DNA of 64,000 nt from Bradyrhizobium arachidis. Lineage in GTDB: Bacteria > Pseudomonadota > Alphaproteobacteria > Rhizobiales > Xanthobacteraceae. The stretch spans positions 8,990,001-9,054,000 of the forward strand of contig NZ_CP030050.1 in assembly GCF_015291705.1 (NCBI RefSeq), given 5' to 3'. This document shows positions 8,640 through 17,350 of the stretch, in pieces (positions within the stretch are counted from its first letter, which is position 1; each line of letters opens with the position of its first letter). The translations under genes and the position numbers were made by a program. The notes under the pieces were generated by a model. The model saw only the letters and a list, made by a program, of their open reading frames with translations. It was not told the origin of the DNA and searched no databases.

Positions 8640-10136
8640 ATGACGAGCCTGGCCATAACGCCGACGACGGACATCCAACCGATCAGGCCTTCGACAGTAT
8701 CGGCCAAGCTCGCGATGGCGCTGGTGCTCGCCGCACTCGCCGACTGGCTGTTCTATGGCCAGCGGGCCGGGCTATCGCTGGTCGTGTTTGCGGTCGCAAT
8801 CGTCTGCGCCTCGCTCCTCGCCAACCACGCATCCCTGGACATCCGTCGCGCGGCGATCGGTGCCGCCGTCATCGTCCTCGGACTCGTGCCCGTTATCGAA
8901 GAGCTCAACACGCTTTCGTTCCTGATCCTCATTATAGCGCTGGTCATCGCCCTGCTGCTGGCAACAAATCCTGAAACGACCGGCCTCGCCGATCGCGCCC
9001 GCGCGCTGCGAAACTTCGTCCTGTTCGGCCCCTTCAGAGTCTTCCCCGACGCGCTTCAGGTCTTCAACATGTCGGCGTTCACGCGCGGCATCGCGCTGTG
9101 GCTGATGCCGGTGGTGCTTGGCACCGTCTTCGTCACGCTGTTCGCTGCCGCCAATCCCGTGATCGAGCAATGGGTCTCGCTACTTAATCCAAAGATCATC
9201 CTCGAATATGTCAGCGTCCCGCGCGTGCTGTTCTGGATCCTGATGCTGGCGCTGGTCTGGCCGTTCATCCATGTGCGCTGGCGGCGCAAGAAGATTGCCA
9301 TAACCACCCAAACCGATGTCGCTGAGCCAGAGCCGCTTGCGCCCTTCATCTCGCCGGAGTTTCTGGGTCCCTCCACCATTCTGCGCTCGCTGATCCTGTT
9401 CAACCTGCTGTTCGCGGCGCAGTCCCTGCTCGACGGCATCTATCTCTGGGGCCATGTCGCGCTGCGCGATAATGTGACCTATGCGGCCTATGCCCATCGC
9501 GGCGCCTATCCGCTGATCGCGACCGCCCTGCTCGCTGCCGCTTTCGTGCTGGTCGCGATGCGCCCGGGTGGCCCGGCCGAGAAATCCAGGGTGATCCGGC
9601 CGCTGGTCTATCTCTGGGTCGGGCAGAACGTGTTGCTTGTCGCCTCCTCCATCCTCCGCCTCGACCTCTATGTCGACATCTACATGCTGACCTATTGGCG
9701 GATCGCGGCCTTCATCTGGATGGGGCTGGTCGCGCTCGGGCTGATCCTGATCGTCGCTCGCATCGTGCTCGACCGCTCCAACGAGTGGCTGGTCAGCGTC
9801 AATCTGATCGCGCTGGCGGTTGCGCTCTATGGCTGCTCGCTGGTGAACCTCGATGCCTTCATCGCCAACTACAATGTCGCCCACAGCCGGGAGGCATCGG
9901 GCAACGGCGTGCAGATCGACATCAACTATCTCCTCACGCTCGGGCCGCAGGCGCTGCCCGCCATCGACAAGGCGATCATGCTCAGGCCGGGCAATCCCGA
10001 GACCTGCCTTGTGTCGCGCCGCGACCGCCTTGTAGAACAGCAGCGCCAGGATCTGGCCTGGCGAAGCTGGGGCTTCCGTAACTGGCGGCTCCAGCGCAGG
10101 CTGGACGCCCAGGTGACGAATCAGCCGGCAGGCTGA
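8640..10136 (+). CDS. DUF4173 multi-pass membrane protein
   Basis: The protein has 498 residues and about ten to twelve predicted membrane helices, with a cytoplasmic loop near 220-235 rich in arginine and lysine (RWRRKK). It resembles the DUF4173/DUF4153 family, whose function is unknown. A longer frame begins at 8376, but the ATG at 8640 begins a sensible cytoplasmic N-terminus and has AAAGG upstream. A response regulator and histidine kinase follow after 19 bases. The three genes look like one operon, which makes the membrane protein a candidate partner or target of the signalling pair. Confidence 0.75.
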   Translation: MTSLAITPTTDIQPIRPSTVSAKLAMALVLAALADWLFYGQRAGLSLVVFAVAIVCASLLANHASLDIRRAAIGAAVIVLGLVPVIEELNTLSFLILIIALVIALLLATNPETTGLADRARALRNFVLFGPFRVFPDALQVFNMSAFTRGIALWLMPVVLGTVFVTLFAAANPVIEQWVSLLNPKIILEYVSVPRVLFWILMLALVWPFIHVRWRRKKIAITTQTDVAEPEPLAPFISPEFLGPSTILRSLILFNLLFAAQSLLDGIYLWGHVALRDNVTYAAYAHRGAYPLIATALLAAAFVLVAMRPGGPAEKSRVIRPLVYLWVGQNVLLVASSILRLDLYVDIYMLTYWRIAAFIWMGLVALGLILIVARIVLDRSNEWLVSVNLIALAVALYGCSLVNLDAFIANYNVAHSREASGNGVQIDINYLLTLGPQALPAIDKAIMLRPGNPETCLVSRRDRLVEQQRQDLAWRSWGFRNWRLQRRLDAQVTNQPAG

Positions 10137-10155
10137 CGAGGCAGCGGAGAATTTC

Positions 10156-10860
10156 TTGGCGCATCGCATTCTCATCGTCGACGACGAAGGCCACATCCGC
10201 GAGGTCATCCGCGTCGCCCTGAAGAAGGCCGGCATGGGCGTGATCGAGGCCCGCGACGGCAAGGAGGCGCTCGTCCGCTTCGCCGCCGACAGGCCCGACC
10301 TGATCGTGCTCGACATCGGCATGCCCGAGTTCGACGGCCTCGACGTCTGCCGCGAGATCCGTAAAGGCTCCGACGTGCCGATCCTGTTCCTGTCGGCGCG
10401 CGACGAGGAGATCGACCGCATCCTTGGCCTCGAGATCGGCGGCGACGACTACGTGACAAAACCGTTCAGCCCGCGCGAGCTGGTGGCGCGGGTCAACGTC
10501 ATCCTGCGCCGGCTCAGCCCGCGCAACGGCGAGGACAAGACAGGTCCGGCCGCGCTGGTGCAAGGCGGCCTCCTGATTGATCCCGAGCAGCATGTCGCGA
10601 CCTTCGCCGGCACGCCGCTGAAGCTCACCGCGATCGAATTCGGTATCCTGCGCGCGTTCCTGACCCGGCCGACCTCGGTATTCAACCGCGAGCAGCTGAT
10701 GCGCGCGGCGTACCAGCTCAACATCCAGGTTTCCGATCGCACCATCGACAGCCACATTCGCAACATCCGCGCCAAGCTCGCGGCGCAGAATTGCGAGAAC
10801 GTGATCGAGACCATCCACGGCGTCGGCTTCAAGCTTGGCCGCTGCGAGAAAGAGGCATGA
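10156..10860 (+). CDS. OmpR/PhoB family response regulator (CreB-like), TTG start
   Basis: The 234-residue protein has a receiver domain (1-118) with acidic residues D9/D10, phosphoacceptor D53 (VLDIGMP) and K103-P (KPFSP). A winged-helix DNA-binding domain follows (about 135-228). The reading frame opens at a TTG with GGAGA six bases upstream; no ATG or GTG lies nearer the conserved RILIVDDE motif. Its stop overlaps the kinase start as ATGA, so the two are translationally coupled. Target promoters are not evident. Confidence 0.9.
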   Translation: MAHRILIVDDEGHIREVIRVALKKAGMGVIEARDGKEALVRFAADRPDLIVLDIGMPEFDGLDVCREIRKGSDVPILFLSARDEEIDRILGLEIGGDDYVTKPFSPRELVARVNVILRRLSPRNGEDKTGPAALVQGGLLIDPEQHVATFAGTPLKLTAIEFGILRAFLTRPTSVFNREQLMRAAYQLNIQVSDRTIDSHIRNIRAKLAAQNCENVIETIHGVGFKLGRCEKEA

Positions 10861-12443
10861 GCGCGGCGCCCGACAAATGGCGGCCGTCGCTCACCCTCGT
10901 GATCTTCGCGGTGCTGGCGACCGTCGGCGTGCTGCCGCTGGTCGGCCTGTTCTTCTTCCGCCTCTACGACAACCAGCTGATCCGCCAGACCCAGGCCGAG
11001 CTGATCGCTCAGAGCCGCGTGCTGGCGACGATCTACGCGCAGGAGGTCACGGTAAGGCTTGGCAGCGGCCTAGTGCTCGGCGCCGAGGTGCCGCCGAACA
11101 TGCTGCCCGACCCCGGCGACCCGGTCACCCCAATCCGCGCCGCGCTCGACCTCACCGCCAACGATCTGCTCAGGCGGCGGCCGGATGCGCTGCCCGCGCC
11201 GCAAGCAGCTCAGCCCGCTTATGTCGAGATCGGCGCGAGGATGACGCCCATCATCCGCGAGACCCAGAAAGTGACGCTGGCGGGCTTCCGCATCCTCGAT
11301 CCGCAGGGCGTCGTGATCGCCGGGCGCTATGAGGTCGGGCAATCGCTCGCCCATCTCGAGGAGGTCGCGGACGCGCTGCACGGGCAGTACCGCGCAACTT
11401 TACGCAACCGCGTGCCGGACAAGCCGCCTCCGCCGATCTATTCCTTCAGCCGCGGCCTCGGCGTCCACGTGTTCTCGGCGATGCCTGTCATCGTCAACAA
11501 CCGCGTCGCCGGGGTGATCTACACCACGCGCACGCCGAGCAACATCTTCGACCATCTCTACCAGGAGCGGGCTAAGTTCGTGCTGGCCGGGCTCGCCGTG
11601 ATCCTCGGCACCATCGCCATCGGCCTCGTGTTCTCCCGCACCATCACCCTGCCGATGCGCGAGCTGATCGACCGCGCCGCGCGAATCGGCCGCGGCGACC
11701 GCGAGGCGTTTCGGCCGCTGCGGCATTACGGCACCCGCGAGTTCGCCCAGCTCTCGCACAGCTTCCTCGGCATGGCTGAGCAGCTCGCCAGGCGCTCCGA
11801 CTATATCGCGACGTTCTCGGCCCACCTCACCCACGAGCTGAAATCGCCGCTGACCTCGATCAAGGGCGCCGCCGAGCTGTTGCAGGACTCGGTTCAGGGC
11901 AAGGCCGGCAGCCTGACGCCGGCCGAGCAGAAGACCTTCATCGCCAACATCCTGTCCGACACCCAGCGGCTGGAGGCGATGGCGCAGCGGCTGCGCGAGC
12001 TGGCGCGGGCCGAGAGCCTGCCGCAGAACGAGCGGACGGAGCTGGCGCCCGTGATCGCCGACCTCAGGAGCCGGTTTCCGGCGAGCTCGATCGAAGCCAG
12101 CGGCAGCCTCGACCGTGCGATCGGGATGTCGTCGGAGAAGGCGCTGATCGTGCTCTCGCACCTCGCCGACAACGCGATGCGGCACAAGGCGGGGACAATC
12201 AGGCTGGAGGCGGTCGACGCGCGGACGACCCTGCTTGTGACGGTCAGCAATGACGGCGAACCGATCTCGGCGCCGAACCGCGCCAGGATATTTGATGCGT
12301 TCTTCACCACCCGGCGGGACCAGGGCGGTACCGGGATGGGCCTCGCGATTGCGCGCGCGGTGATGGCGAGCCATGGTGGCTCGATCAGGCTCAAGCCGAC
12401 GGACGAGGGCGCCGCCTTCGAGCTTCAGTTTCCAATCGCCTAG
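10857..12443 (+). CDS. Sensor histidine kinase, CreC-like, with HAMP domain
   Basis: The 528-residue kinase has a first membrane helix at about 12-33, a periplasmic sensor region of about 200 residues, a second helix at about 240-262, and a HAMP segment. The dimerisation and phosphotransfer domain carries H326 (SAHLTHELKSPLTS). The ATPase domain has the N-box HLADNAMRH and G-box GGTGMGLAIAR. The start overlaps the stop of the response regulator. The periplasmic signal is unknown; the overall architecture is that of CreC-type stimulus sensors. Confidence 0.9.
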   Translation: MSAAPDKWRPSLTLVIFAVLATVGVLPLVGLFFFRLYDNQLIRQTQAELIAQSRVLATIYAQEVTVRLGSGLVLGAEVPPNMLPDPGDPVTPIRAALDLTANDLLRRRPDALPAPQAAQPAYVEIGARMTPIIRETQKVTLAGFRILDPQGVVIAGRYEVGQSLAHLEEVADALHGQYRATLRNRVPDKPPPPIYSFSRGLGVHVFSAMPVIVNNRVAGVIYTTRTPSNIFDHLYQERAKFVLAGLAVILGTIAIGLVFSRTITLPMRELIDRAARIGRGDREAFRPLRHYGTREFAQLSHSFLGMAEQLARRSDYIATFSAHLTHELKSPLTSIKGAAELLQDSVQGKAGSLTPAEQKTFIANILSDTQRLEAMAQRLRELARAESLPQNERTELAPVIADLRSRFPASSIEASGSLDRAIGMSSEKALIVLSHLADNAMRHKAGTIRLEAVDARTTLLVTVSNDGEPISAPNRARIFDAFFTTRRDQGGTGMGLAIARAVMASHGGSIRLKPTDEGAAFELQFPIA

Positions 12444-12580
12444 ATCGCGAACACCCAGGCCGCGACGATGGTGCCGATGGTGACGAGACCTGCGATGGTC
12501 CAGCCGGCGGCGTATTCCAGCTCGGGATGACCGGTGGCCCGCATGATCTCTGCCGGATCGGCGGTATGCTTCTCTGCCAT
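12440..12580 (-). CDS. Small single-helix membrane protein
   Basis: The 46-residue product begins MAEKHTADPAEIMRATGHPE and ends with one hydrophobic helix (about 25-44). GAGG six bases upstream supports this start rather than the open ATG at 12634. It converges on the histidine kinase gene with a four-base overlap. I do not recognise a named family. The good start and clean membrane helix argue for a real gene. Confidence 0.55.
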   Translation of the reverse strand: MAEKHTADPAEIMRATGHPELEYAAGWTIAGLVTIGTIVAAWVFAI

Positions 12581-12651
12581 GACAGCCTCGCACGTTACTT
12601 CCCGCGTCAATAGATAAGTCGCATCAGCCGCCATTAGGTTCCATCACGGAA

Positions 12652-13230
12652 ATGCGAGAAATGACGCAGCTAGGTTTGTTCGCCGATCCGGACAGCGGTC
12701 CCGCCGGGCTTCGCTATGCGGACAATTTTATCGACGCCGCCGCCGAGCAGGATCTGATCGGCCGCATCGCAGCATTGCCGCTCCAGCGCTTCCAGTTCGG
12801 CGCCTTCGAGGGCAACCGCCGCGTAGCCTCGTTCGGCTACCGCTATGACTACACGCTACAGCGGCTCACCGAGGCGGATCCGATCCCGGTGTGGGTGCTA
12901 TCAGTCGCGCGCCGGGTCGAGGCCTGGGCCGGCCTCCCTGAGGGCAGCGTGCGGCAGGTGCTGTGCACCGAATACGAGGCCGGCGTCGGCATCGGCTGGC
13001 ATCGCGACAAGCCGCATTTCGACAAGGTGCTCGGCCTGTCGCTGGGCTCGCCTTGCAAATTCCGCTTCCGCCGCCGCAGCGGCGACAAATGGCAGCGCCA
13101 CGCGCTCGAGGCCCTGCCGCGCTCGCTCTACATGATGGACGGCGAGGCGCGCTCGCAATGGGAGCACAGCATCCCGCCGGTCGAGGCACGCCGCTATTCC
13201 ATCACCTTCCGGACCATGAAGCGGGTGTGA
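12652..13230 (+). CDS. alkB: AlkB-type 2-oxoglutarate/Fe(II) dioxygenase
   Basis: The 192-residue protein belongs to the AlkB family, which removes alkyl groups from DNA or RNA bases by oxidation. The iron ligands are visible in GIGWHRDKPHFDK (H and D), with the distal H in QWEHSIPP. The 2-oxoglutarate-binding arginines lie in RRYSITFR. The conserved Y and F in FGYRYDY also fit. The start could be the ATG at 12652 or the one at 12661; neither has a strong ribosome-binding site. No alkylation-response regulator is adjacent. Confidence 0.87.
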   Translation: MREMTQLGLFADPDSGPAGLRYADNFIDAAAEQDLIGRIAALPLQRFQFGAFEGNRRVASFGYRYDYTLQRLTEADPIPVWVLSVARRVEAWAGLPEGSVRQVLCTEYEAGVGIGWHRDKPHFDKVLGLSLGSPCKFRFRRRSGDKWQRHALEALPRSLYMMDGEARSQWEHSIPPVEARRYSITFRTMKRV

Positions 13231-13431
13231 CGGGGCAGCCCCAAAACAAGACTGCGAAAACAACCCCATGCACAGTAGAAAGTCTCAACCGGCTCGAGGC
13301 GGGGTCGCGCGACAAATATCTGATACATCAGTGCTAAACGGCCGCGCCGCGCAATCGATGCGGGATTGGCATCTTGCCTTCCAAATCCGGTTGCATGCTA
13401 GACTGGATGCCATCCAGGGCAGGAGGGATGC

Positions 13432-13860
13432 ATGGCCGACAACAAGGCAAAGCGGGGCGGAGCCGATCGGGCGCTGATTGCGCTCACCGAGAAATACGAA
13501 GTCGCCTACTGGTCGAAGAAGTTCAAGGTGACGCCGGCCAAGCTGAAATACGCCGTCAAGAAGGTCGGCCATTCCGCCAGGAAGGTCGAGGAGTACATCA
13601 AGCTCCAGAAGCACCGCGCCGCCGACAAGAGCCGGATCGCGCTCAGCGAGCCCTACGAGGTCCGCTACTGGTCGAAGAAGTTCAAGATCACTCCGGCCAA
13701 GCTGAGGCTCGTGGTCGGCGCGGCCGGCCATTCTTCCAAGAAGGTCGAGGCCTATCTCGCGGCCCAGAAGGCGGCGAAGAAGAAAAAAGCCAAGAAAACT
13801 ACGAAGAAGACCACGAAGAAGGCCGCCAGGAAGGCCGCCACGCGCAAGAAAGCCGCCTGA
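13432..13860 (+). CDS. Tandem DUF3606 protein with a lysine-rich, histone-H1-like tail
   Basis: The 142-residue protein contains two copies of a DUF3606-like unit (about 12-60 and 66-112). Each reads as an acidic/aromatic start (EKYEVAYWSKKF, EPYEVRYWSKKF), a PAKL helix and a V-G-H-S-x-K-V-E-x-Y end. The last 28 residues are almost only lysine, alanine, threonine and arginine, as in H1-like bacterial proteins such as HctB and AlgP. AGGAGG sits five bases before the ATG. Nucleic-acid binding is inferred from the tail. The secreted-protein gene at 13884 follows closely. Confidence 0.75.
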   Translation: MADNKAKRGGADRALIALTEKYEVAYWSKKFKVTPAKLKYAVKKVGHSARKVEEYIKLQKHRAADKSRIALSEPYEVRYWSKKFKITPAKLRLVVGAAGHSSKKVEAYLAAQKAAKKKKAKKTTKKTTKKAARKAATRKKAA

Positions 13861-13883
13861 AACGGCAGGTCGGTGGAGCAAAG

Positions 13884-14378
13884 ATGAAATCCGTTCGATC
13901 GATCCTCGCCTGTGGCCTCGTCGCTGCCTGCGCACAAAGTGCGGCCGGTGCCTCAGCTGCCGCGCCTGCAAAAGTCTCGGGCTCGACGGCGCTGGCGCTC
14001 GCGGGCGTGATCGCGCCGCTGTCGCCGGACCTGACGGGGCCCGAGAAGAAGGCGATGGCGATGCTGTTCGCCGCCAATGCCGACATTCCCTACAAGAAGC
14101 CGATCGTGGTGACGGCGGACAAGATCGTCTGCCGCACCGGCAATGTCGATATCACCGTCCGCAACTGCGAGGTGAGCTTCGGCAAGAAGACCAAGACCGT
14201 GAACGGCTCCACCGCAAACGAGATCTTCGCCACGGAAGCGCTGGCGGGCATTCCGCCTGACGGCGCGGCCGGATCGAATTTCGAGAGCCTGAGCAAGCTG
14301 AGCTGCACGATCGACCCCAACGCGATCAGGCGGAAGGACGGCAGCGGGGCGGATTGCACGTTCCAGCCGGGGAATTGA
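13884..14378 (+). CDS. Secreted protein of unknown function
   Basis: The 164-residue product has a signal peptide (MKSVRSILACGLVAACAQ, cleavage near residue 25). The mature part has three cysteines that could form a disulfide (C in IVCRTGN, VRNCEVSF and KLSCTID, plus one in ADCTFQ). GGAG lies six bases before the ATG. I recognise no family. It is 23 bases downstream of the DUF3606 gene and probably shares its transcript. Confidence 0.65.
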   Translation: MKSVRSILACGLVAACAQSAAGASAAAPAKVSGSTALALAGVIAPLSPDLTGPEKKAMAMLFAANADIPYKKPIVVTADKIVCRTGNVDITVRNCEVSFGKKTKTVNGSTANEIFATEALAGIPPDGAAGSNFESLSKLSCTIDPNAIRRKDGSGADCTFQPGN

Positions 14379-14499
14379 GGCCCCGAGAGGCGGCCAACAG
14401 CGCCGTGAAATCGCCTCAAGCCCAGCTAACTAATAAGGCGAATTGAAAAGACAGGCCCGATCGGCGACCCATGATAAGGCGCGCAAGGCCGGCACCAAT

Positions 14500-15429
14500 A
14501 TGAAGAATTATCTCGCATTTTTCCTGCTTCTGACCGTCACGACAGCCTCAGCGCATGGCCCGATGCCTGCGCGGCTGCCCACCCCGTCCGATCTTGTCCT
14601 GGCAGGCCTCACCGATTCCGACACGACCGCCGGCGGCACCGCGCGGCTGTGCGAGGATGTCACCTTCTCGCGCGGCCTGCGCTATGGCGAGAGCGAAGCC
14701 AACGTGCTCGACGTCGCCGCCAGCACGACCAAGGCGACGACGCCGCGGCCGGTGCTGGTGTTCGTGACCGGCGACACCTTCACCGGCGACCGTGGGGCGC
14801 CGGACATATCGCGCGAGGTCCAGGACCAGGCGATGTGCTTTGCCGCGCGCAACGACATGATCGGGGTGCGGGTCAATTATCGCCTGGCGCCTGCGGCGAC
14901 CTGGCCGGTCGGCGCGACCGATGTCGCGGCGGCGCTGTCCTGGGTCCACGGCAATATCGATCTGTTCAATGGCGATGCCCGCGAGATCGTCGCGGTCGGC
15001 TACGGCGCCGGCGCGTTCCATGTCGCAACCTTGCTGGCGCATCCCGAGCTCCAGACCGATCGCGCCGAGGTCGCCGCCGTGGTGCTAGTGTCCGGGATCT
15101 ACCGCGCCGGCAAGGACGCCAGCGACAGCGTGAAGGCCTATCTCGGCTCCGACGCCGCCCAGTATGACAAGCGGTCGGTCTATCCCGGGATCCTCAATGT
15201 CGATGTGCCCATCGTGCTGGCCTGGGCCGCGGACGATGCTGCCAATCTCGTCGCACAAGGCGAGACGCTGAAAAAGACGCTCTGCGGCGCCGGCCACTGT
15301 CCGCGCAGCGCGCTGCTGCGCAGCCGCGACAGCATCGCCGCGGCGTTCGGGCTTGATGGTTCGGGCGACAGTCTCGCCGAGCCGACACTGCTGCTGGTGC
15401 ATCAGCTGGAGGCACGCGGGCTGCCGTAG
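14500..15429 (+). CDS. Exported alpha/beta-hydrolase-fold protein lacking the nucleophile serine
   Basis: The 309-residue protein has a short signal peptide (to about residue 18). The body follows the hormone-sensitive-lipase/carboxylesterase fold, recognisable from YRLAPAATWPVGATDV and the strand-turn-helix IVAVGYGAGAFH. In active enzymes that turn is GxSxG; here it is GYGAG, with G169 in place of serine. The HGGG oxyanion motif is replaced by TGD. It is therefore probably a non-catalytic member, perhaps a binding protein. A longer frame opens at 14443, but ATG 14500 begins the signal peptide. Confidence 0.7.
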   Translation: MKNYLAFFLLLTVTTASAHGPMPARLPTPSDLVLAGLTDSDTTAGGTARLCEDVTFSRGLRYGESEANVLDVAASTTKATTPRPVLVFVTGDTFTGDRGAPDISREVQDQAMCFAARNDMIGVRVNYRLAPAATWPVGATDVAAALSWVHGNIDLFNGDAREIVAVGYGAGAFHVATLLAHPELQTDRAEVAAVVLVSGIYRAGKDASDSVKAYLGSDAAQYDKRSVYPGILNVDVPIVLAWAADDAANLVAQGETLKKTLCGAGHCPRSALLRSRDSIAAAFGLDGSGDSLAEPTLLLVHQLEARGLP

Positions 15430-15516
15430 CAGGTACGGTCGAGGGCCAGCTCCGGCAACGACATGGCCGGACCGCACTTGTGGGCTACGCCCCTAACCGC
15501 GACAATCAGTCCATCA

Positions 15517-15662
15517 CCGTCACCCTGAGGTGGCCGCCTCTTCGGCGGCCCTCGAAGGGCGACGGCCCAGCTCTCTCCACGCGGCCACGGCGGTGGCCGT
15601 GCATCCTTCGAGGCTCCCCGTGGGACGCTCTGCGTCCCACGTTTCGCACCTCAGGATGACGG
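15517..15662. repeat. Dispersed palindromic repeat, family with ends CACCCTGAGG / CCTCAGGATGACGG
   Basis: The unit starts CCGTCACCCTGAGG and ends CACCTCAGGATGACGG. Inside are smaller inverted parts, CTCGAAGGGCGAC against CCTTCGAGGC, and a GTGGGACGC/GCGTCCCAC hairpin. A second copy of the family lies at 60711-60867. It fills most of the 426-base gap before the binding-protein gene at 15856. Confidence 0.8.
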
Positions 15663-15781
15663 AGTTGATGCGAAACGTTTGGTCTCAGACCTGAATGCAC
15701 CGGCGCGTCAACACGCCTGCCGTTTCGCTTCAGGGCCATGCGTCGCAGTGAAGCGGGCGCCCCGGCCACAGGAATGCCAAA

Positions 15782-15801
15782 CGCTTGACCTAAATCAAGC
15801 G
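15782..15801 (+). promoter_or_regulatory. FNR/FixK-type box upstream of a solute-binding protein gene
   Basis: TTGACCTAAATCAA (15785-15798) fits the FNR/FixK pattern TTGA-N6-TCAA and is extended by CGC/GCG to a seven-base-arm palindrome. Its centre is about 64 bases before the ATG at 15856. A class II site centred at -41.5 would put the transcript start near 15833. Regulators of this kind activate genes at low oxygen. Which protein binds here is inference. Confidence 0.6.
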
Positions 15802-15855
15802 GCCTTGGAGCGGATCGGGTCGACCTCGTTGGGGGCCAACGACAAGGTGTCGAAC

Positions 15856-17079
15856 ATGCGCGTCACCGGCAGACTGCTGTTCGTTTCGATGATTGCTTTC
15901 GCCTCGCTCGGGGCGATGTCGCAGCAACACACCGAACAACCTGCAACCGCCAACGAAATCCGCATCGGCAATGTCATGCCGTATTCGGGGCCGCTCTCGG
16001 AGTTCGGCGCGATTGGCACCGCGGAGGCCGCGTATTTCGACATGATCAATGCGCGCGGCGGGATCAACGGCCGCAAGATCCGCTTCATCACGCGCGACGA
16101 CAATTCCGATCCGGCTACCGCGCTGGACCTGACCCGCAGCCTGGTCGAGAAGGACGGCGTGCAGCTGATGTTCGGCTCGTTCGGCACGCCCGGCAACATC
16201 GCCACGCGCTGGTATCTGAACGAGAAGAGAATCCCGCAGCTGTTCGTCGCCTCCGGCGACGAGGAGCTGAGCCAGGCCAAGGCGTTTCCGTGGACCATGG
16301 GCTGGCAGCCCTCGTTCCGCTCCGAGGGGCGGATCTATGCCAACTACATCCAGGCCTACTACCCCCGGAAGAAGATCGTGGTGCTCTGGCAGAACGATCA
16401 GTTCGGACGGATGCTCTACAAGGGCATCCAGGAAGGGCTCGGCGATCTCAACCGTCAGGTCCTCGTCGACATCGCCTTCGACATCAATGACGAGCATCTC
16501 GACGGCCACGTCTCGATCCTCAAGCGCGCGGGCGCCGACATCTTCGTCTTTCTCGGCGTGCCGTCGACGGCGTCCAAGGTGATCAAGCTGGCGGCCTCGA
16601 TGAAATGGCGCCCGGTCTTCATCGTGAACGATGCCTCCGCCTCTATCGCCAATGCGATGGCGCCCGCGGGCCTCGAAAATTCATCCGGCGTGATCTCGGC
16701 GGCGTTCCTGAAGGATCCGAGCGATCCGGCCTGGAAGGACGATACCGGCATGAAGGACTGGTTCGCCTTCATGGACAAGTACCATCAGATCGAAAGCACC
16801 AACAACAGCGCGGCGGTCTATGGCTACGCCGCCGCCGAAGCGCTGACCAAGGTGCTGAAGCAATGCGGCGACGATTTCTCGCGCGACAACATCATGCGGC
16901 AAGCGGCATCGCTGAAGGCCTATCAGCCTTCCGTCGCGCTGCCCGACATCCGGATGAACACCTCGGCGGACAGCTATCTGCCGATCAGGCAGATGCGGCT
17001 GGTCCAGTTCGACGGCCGCTCCTGGCAGCCGTTTGGCGACGTGATCGAGACGGCGTTCACGGAGGGTGCGGCGAGGTGA
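15856..17079 (+). CDS. Branched-chain-amino-acid-type ABC solute-binding protein
   Basis: The 407-residue protein has a signal peptide (MRVTGRLLFVSMIAFASLGA) and a periplasmic-binding fold of the LivJ/Peripla_BP_6 type. It is recognisable from IRIGNVMPYSGPLSEFG, INGRKIRFITRDDNSDP and AVYGYAAAEAL. Such proteins bind amino acids, amides, urea or aromatic acids. No permease or ATPase genes flank it, so it is an orphan component. A longer frame opens at 15679, but the ATG at 15856 begins the signal peptide and leaves the FNR/FixK box in the promoter. Low-oxygen induction is likely; the ligand is unknown. Confidence 0.83.
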   Translation: MRVTGRLLFVSMIAFASLGAMSQQHTEQPATANEIRIGNVMPYSGPLSEFGAIGTAEAAYFDMINARGGINGRKIRFITRDDNSDPATALDLTRSLVEKDGVQLMFGSFGTPGNIATRWYLNEKRIPQLFVASGDEELSQAKAFPWTMGWQPSFRSEGRIYANYIQAYYPRKKIVVLWQNDQFGRMLYKGIQEGLGDLNRQVLVDIAFDINDEHLDGHVSILKRAGADIFVFLGVPSTASKVIKLAASMKWRPVFIVNDASASIANAMAPAGLENSSGVISAAFLKDPSDPAWKDDTGMKDWFAFMDKYHQIESTNNSAAVYGYAAAEALTKVLKQCGDDFSRDNIMRQAASLKAYQPSVALPDIRMNTSADSYLPIRQMRLVQFDGRSWQPFGDVIETAFTEGAAR

Positions 17080-17133
17080 CGTGACTGAGGCGCCGCGTTG
17101 GCGCTTCGTTGCAGTCAGCGTGACGATCATACT

Positions 17134-17332
17134 CGCACCTTTTGCTGGCCACTCCTCTCCCCCGCCCTCCCCCGCAAGGGGGGAGGGAGCGCAGCGGAGT
17201 GCGCAGCTACACTGTGGCTGATTGCAAACGCCCTGATGAATTGAGTCATTCGCCACACGAAAGGTACGTTCCCTCCCCCCTTGCCGGGGCGGGTTAGGGA
17301 GAGGGGTACCACACGGGGACTCTCTCGATCAG
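17134..17332. repeat. Compound G/C-tract repeat, modules A then B
   Basis: Module A (about 17136-17193) runs from CACCTTTTGCTGGCC to GGGGGGAGGGAGCGCAG. Module B (about 17267-17324) runs from GTTCCCTCCCCCCTTGCCG to CACACGGGGACTCTC. The same modules occur at 33973-34122 in the opposite order. It fills the gap between two convergent genes. Confidence 0.75.
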
Positions 17333-17350
17333 ATAGCGGTTACCTGCCCC

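Noticed and set aside
13231..13430. The 200-base gap before the DUF3606 gene
   Set aside because: Part of it feels like a dispersed Bradyrhizobium repeat, but there is no second copy in this window and no clear palindrome, so it is not claimed.
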